From: Semisulcospira habei
Taxonomy: Eukaryota; Mollusca; Gastropoda; Semisulcospiridae
NCBI GenBank assembly: GCA_036245525.1
Contig: BTPG01000004.1
Span: 165,685,945-165,749,944 of the forward strand
Length of the DNA stretch: 64,000 nt
Direction: 5' to 3'
Below, piece by piece: positions 61,490 through 64,000 of the stretch (position 1 is the stretch's first letter; each line of letters starts with the position of its first letter). Under the pieces are notes generated by a model. The model saw only the letters and a list, made by a program, of their open reading frames with translations, was not told the origin of the DNA and did not search any database. The translations under genes were made by a program, and so were the position numbers.

Positions 61490-64000
61490 TGACGTTGATA
61501 AGATGCTCGCGCTGGGACCATACGGCGTTGAGGCGCGTCCCCTGGGTGGTGGATAGGGGGTCCCTCGTGAGAGGGGTGCACCGAATGAAATAAGGTGCCG
61601 TGAACCAACATGGTCTAAGGGAAGGTGACCCCGACAGAAAACCCCTGGTCCTCCTAGTAAGGGGGTTGGGCGTGGGGGTAGCTTCCCCACCCTGCAAAAA
61701 AGGAAATAGCTACAAAAACGCCGACGAAAAGACTAACAGTAATTCCTTTCCTGGAGGAGGAAGGTTCTTCTACCAGAAGACTTATGACGTCCTGTGGTGA
61801 AAGCCGGAAGTCTTCGGAAGCCACAGGACCGAGCCGCCTCTCTCTATCCAGGGATACAACCATGGGCACATGGAACGTTAAGACCGTGTACCAGAGCGGC
61901 AAGGCCGCCCAGATAGCAGCGGAAATGCAAAAGTACAACCTTTCCCTGCTAGGTATCAGTGAAGCCAGATGGACGCAGTCTGGCCAGAAAAGGCTGTTAA
62001 GTGGGGAGATGATTCTGTATTCAGGTCATGAAGAGGAGAATGCCCCCCATACAGAAGGCGTAGCATTCATGCTGTCACCAGTGGCACAAAGAGCGCTGAT
62101 GGGCTGGGAACCTCTTGGGCCAAGAATCATCACAGCAGCCTTTAGAACCAAGAAAAAGCTCAAGCTGAACGTCATCCAGTGTTATGCGCCCACTAATGAC
62201 AGGGACGAGGAAGAGAAACAAGAGTTCTACGACCGACTCCAGAGTGCCTTGGACAAATGTGCGGAGCGAGACATCACCATCGTCATGGGCGATTTTAATG
62301 CCAAAATAGGGGAGGACAACACCGGATACGAAGAGGTGATGGGGAGACAGAGACTAGGCTCGGAGATGAGTGAGAACGGGGAGAGGTTTGTAGACTTTTG
62401 TGCTCTAAACCGACTTGTTATTGGAGGCAGCATCTTCCCACACAGAAGGATACACAAAGCAACTTGGGTCTCACCTGACCATACAACAGAGAACCAAATA
62501 GACCATATCTGCATTAGCAAGAAATTTAGAAGATCCCTTCAAGATGTTCGAGTTAGGAGGGGAGCAGATGTCGCCTCCGACCACCATCTGCTTACCTTAA
62601 GAATGAAGCTCAAGCTAAAGAAAAGCCGCACAGAGACAACAAGAAGACAGCGCTATAATGTAGGCCTCCTGAGAGAAACTGGAGTTAGAGAAGAGTTCAA
62701 ACTGGTGCTGTCCAACCGGTTTCAAGCGCTACAGGAGCTAGTAAATGAAGAGGAGGCGGTCACCACAGAGCAGCAGTGGAAGGCAGTTAGAGAGGCGCTG
62801 AACTCAACCTGCAAAGACACTGTAGGGTTCAGGAAACACCATCACAAGGACTGGCTGTCAGCACAGACCTTGAAGAAGATAGAAGTGAGGAAGCAGAAGA
62901 AAGCAGTTGTCAACAACAGTCGCACGAGAGCAGCCAAAGTAAGGGCACAGGGGGAATACTGGGAAGCCAACCGCGAGGTGAAGAGGAGTATCAGGGCAGA
63001 CAAGAGGGCCTACACAGACAACCTGGCAGCAGAGGCAGAAAAGGCAGCAGGCAGCGGCAATATGAAACAGCTCTACGACATTACCAGAAGATTGTCAGGC
63101 AAGTATGGCCATACAGAAAGACCAGTAAAAGACAAAGAAGGCAAGCCTATTGCAGACAGAGCAGACCAACTCGACAGATGGGCCGAGTATTTTGAAGAGT
63201 TACTGAACAGACCTAGCCCACCCGACCCCCCAGACATCCAGCCGGCAGAGACCGACATACCCATCAGCTGTGACAGACCCAGCGGGAAGAGATCAGAAGA
63301 GCAGTGGCATTTTTGAAGAACGGCAAAGCAGCAGGCCCAGATGGCATCCCAGCGGAGTCTCTGAAAGCAGACCCAGAGACAACAGTGGAGATGCTGTACC
63401 CACTGTTTGGAAAGATCTGGGAAGAGGAGGTGATGCCGGCTGACTGGAAGGAGGGGTACCTAATCAAGCTTCCCAAGAAAGGCGACCTCAGCAAGTGTTC
63501 CAACTACAGAGGAATCACCTTGCTGTCAGTACCAGGAAAGGTCTTCAACAGGATCATCCTGGAGAGAATGAAGAGCTCCGTTGACCCCCAGCTGAGAGAC
63601 CAGCAAGCAGGATTCAGGAAGAACCGATCATGTACAGACCAGATCGCCACTCTCCGCATCATCGTGGAACAGTCTCTGGAGTGGAGCTCCCCGCTGTACG
63701 TCAACTTTGTGGATTGTGAGAAAGCATTTGACAGTGTGGACCGAGAGACTCTGTGGAAACTCCTACGACACTACGGTGTACCCATAAAGCTCGTCCGCCT
63801 GATCAAGAGCAGCTACGATGGTATGACATGTCGCGTGATCCACGAAGGGCAGTTCACCAGGGAGCTCCAGGTCAGAACTGGTGTCAGGCAGGGGTGTCTG
63901 CTGTCTCCGTTCCTCTTCCTACTGGCCATAGACTGGGTCATGAAGATGACCACGGAGCACAGACGAAGTGGAATACAGTGGACACTGTGGACACAGCTTG
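61490..64000 (+). mobile_element. Nearly intact LINE with APE endonuclease and reverse transcriptase, continues past the window
   Basis: A GC-rich 5' UTR of about 290 bp precedes an ORF starting at 61784. The endonuclease has GTWNVKTVYQSGKAAQIA, LLGISEARWTQSG, IVMGDFNAKIGEDNTG and ASDHHLLTLR. A basic linker and DKRAYTDNLAAEAEKAA follow. A single missing base near 63282 shifts the frame. The reverse transcriptase continues with FLKNGKAAGPDGIPAESL, NYRGITLLSVPGKVFNRI, AGFRKNRSCTDQIATLR, VDCEKAFDSVDRETLW and [20 protein letters not shown]. The catalytic FADD box lies beyond the window. I would place it among APE-type, RTE-like LINEs, with the clade uncertain. It is the youngest-looking LINE here. 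Confidence 0.9.

Overview
The window is eukaryotic, from an intron-rich, repeat-laden invertebrate animal genome. It is most likely a mollusc, perhaps a marine gastropod. The reasons are GT-AG introns of 1-15 kb, two recognisable metazoan host genes, several clades of non-LTR retrotransposon, Penelope-like elements, tRNA-derived SINEs, and a protein like the amino-terminal part of RAG1, a type known from a sea-slug transposon. The species assignment is inference.

Two host genes are transcribed divergently. INTS5 (Integrator complex subunit 5) lies on the minus strand. A candidate first coding exon is at 22384-22452, and five further exons run down to 2472; the rest of the gene lies beyond the left edge. 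HS2ST1 (heparan sulfate 2-O-sulfotransferase) lies on the plus strand. Six exons from 42115 to about 56710 carry the membrane anchor, the PAPS-binding loop and the catalytic histidines. Its last exons lie to the right of the window or in the 500-N gap at 58501-59000. About 19.7 kb of repeat-rich DNA separates the two gene starts. All exon joins were checked for reading phase and are consistent.

Layout: 1-1241, broken RAG1-N-terminus-like gene on the minus strand, downstream of the last visible INTS5 exon. 2472-7471, INTS5 exons 2-6, with TTAA-flanked palindromic MITEs and minisatellites in the introns. 7472-22383, INTS5 intron 1, a nested stack of retroelements (CR1-like, Jockey-like, RTE-like and a zinc-finger-tailed LINE). 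22.8-42 kb, intergenic: a CR1 copy, SINEs, a 2-kb foldback cluster, microsatellites and dispersed repeats. 42.1-56.7 kb, HS2ST1 with MITEs, LINE pieces and a 2.9-kb inverted dimer of a Penelope-like element. 57.1-59.5 kb, two RTE fragments either side of the gap. 59.9-60.9 kb, a 4-copy tandem repeat. 61.5-64 kb, the 5' two-thirds of a nearly intact LINE.

The most distinctive pattern is a large set of short palindromic elements flanked by TTAA, in at least six end-sequence groups. Two groups share one hairpin core. Two insertions can be read against an uninterrupted copy of their own target, which shows TTAA duplication directly. In three consecutive HS2ST1 introns and one INTS5 intron, a TTAACCC element end lies only 12-23 nt downstream of the 5' splice site.
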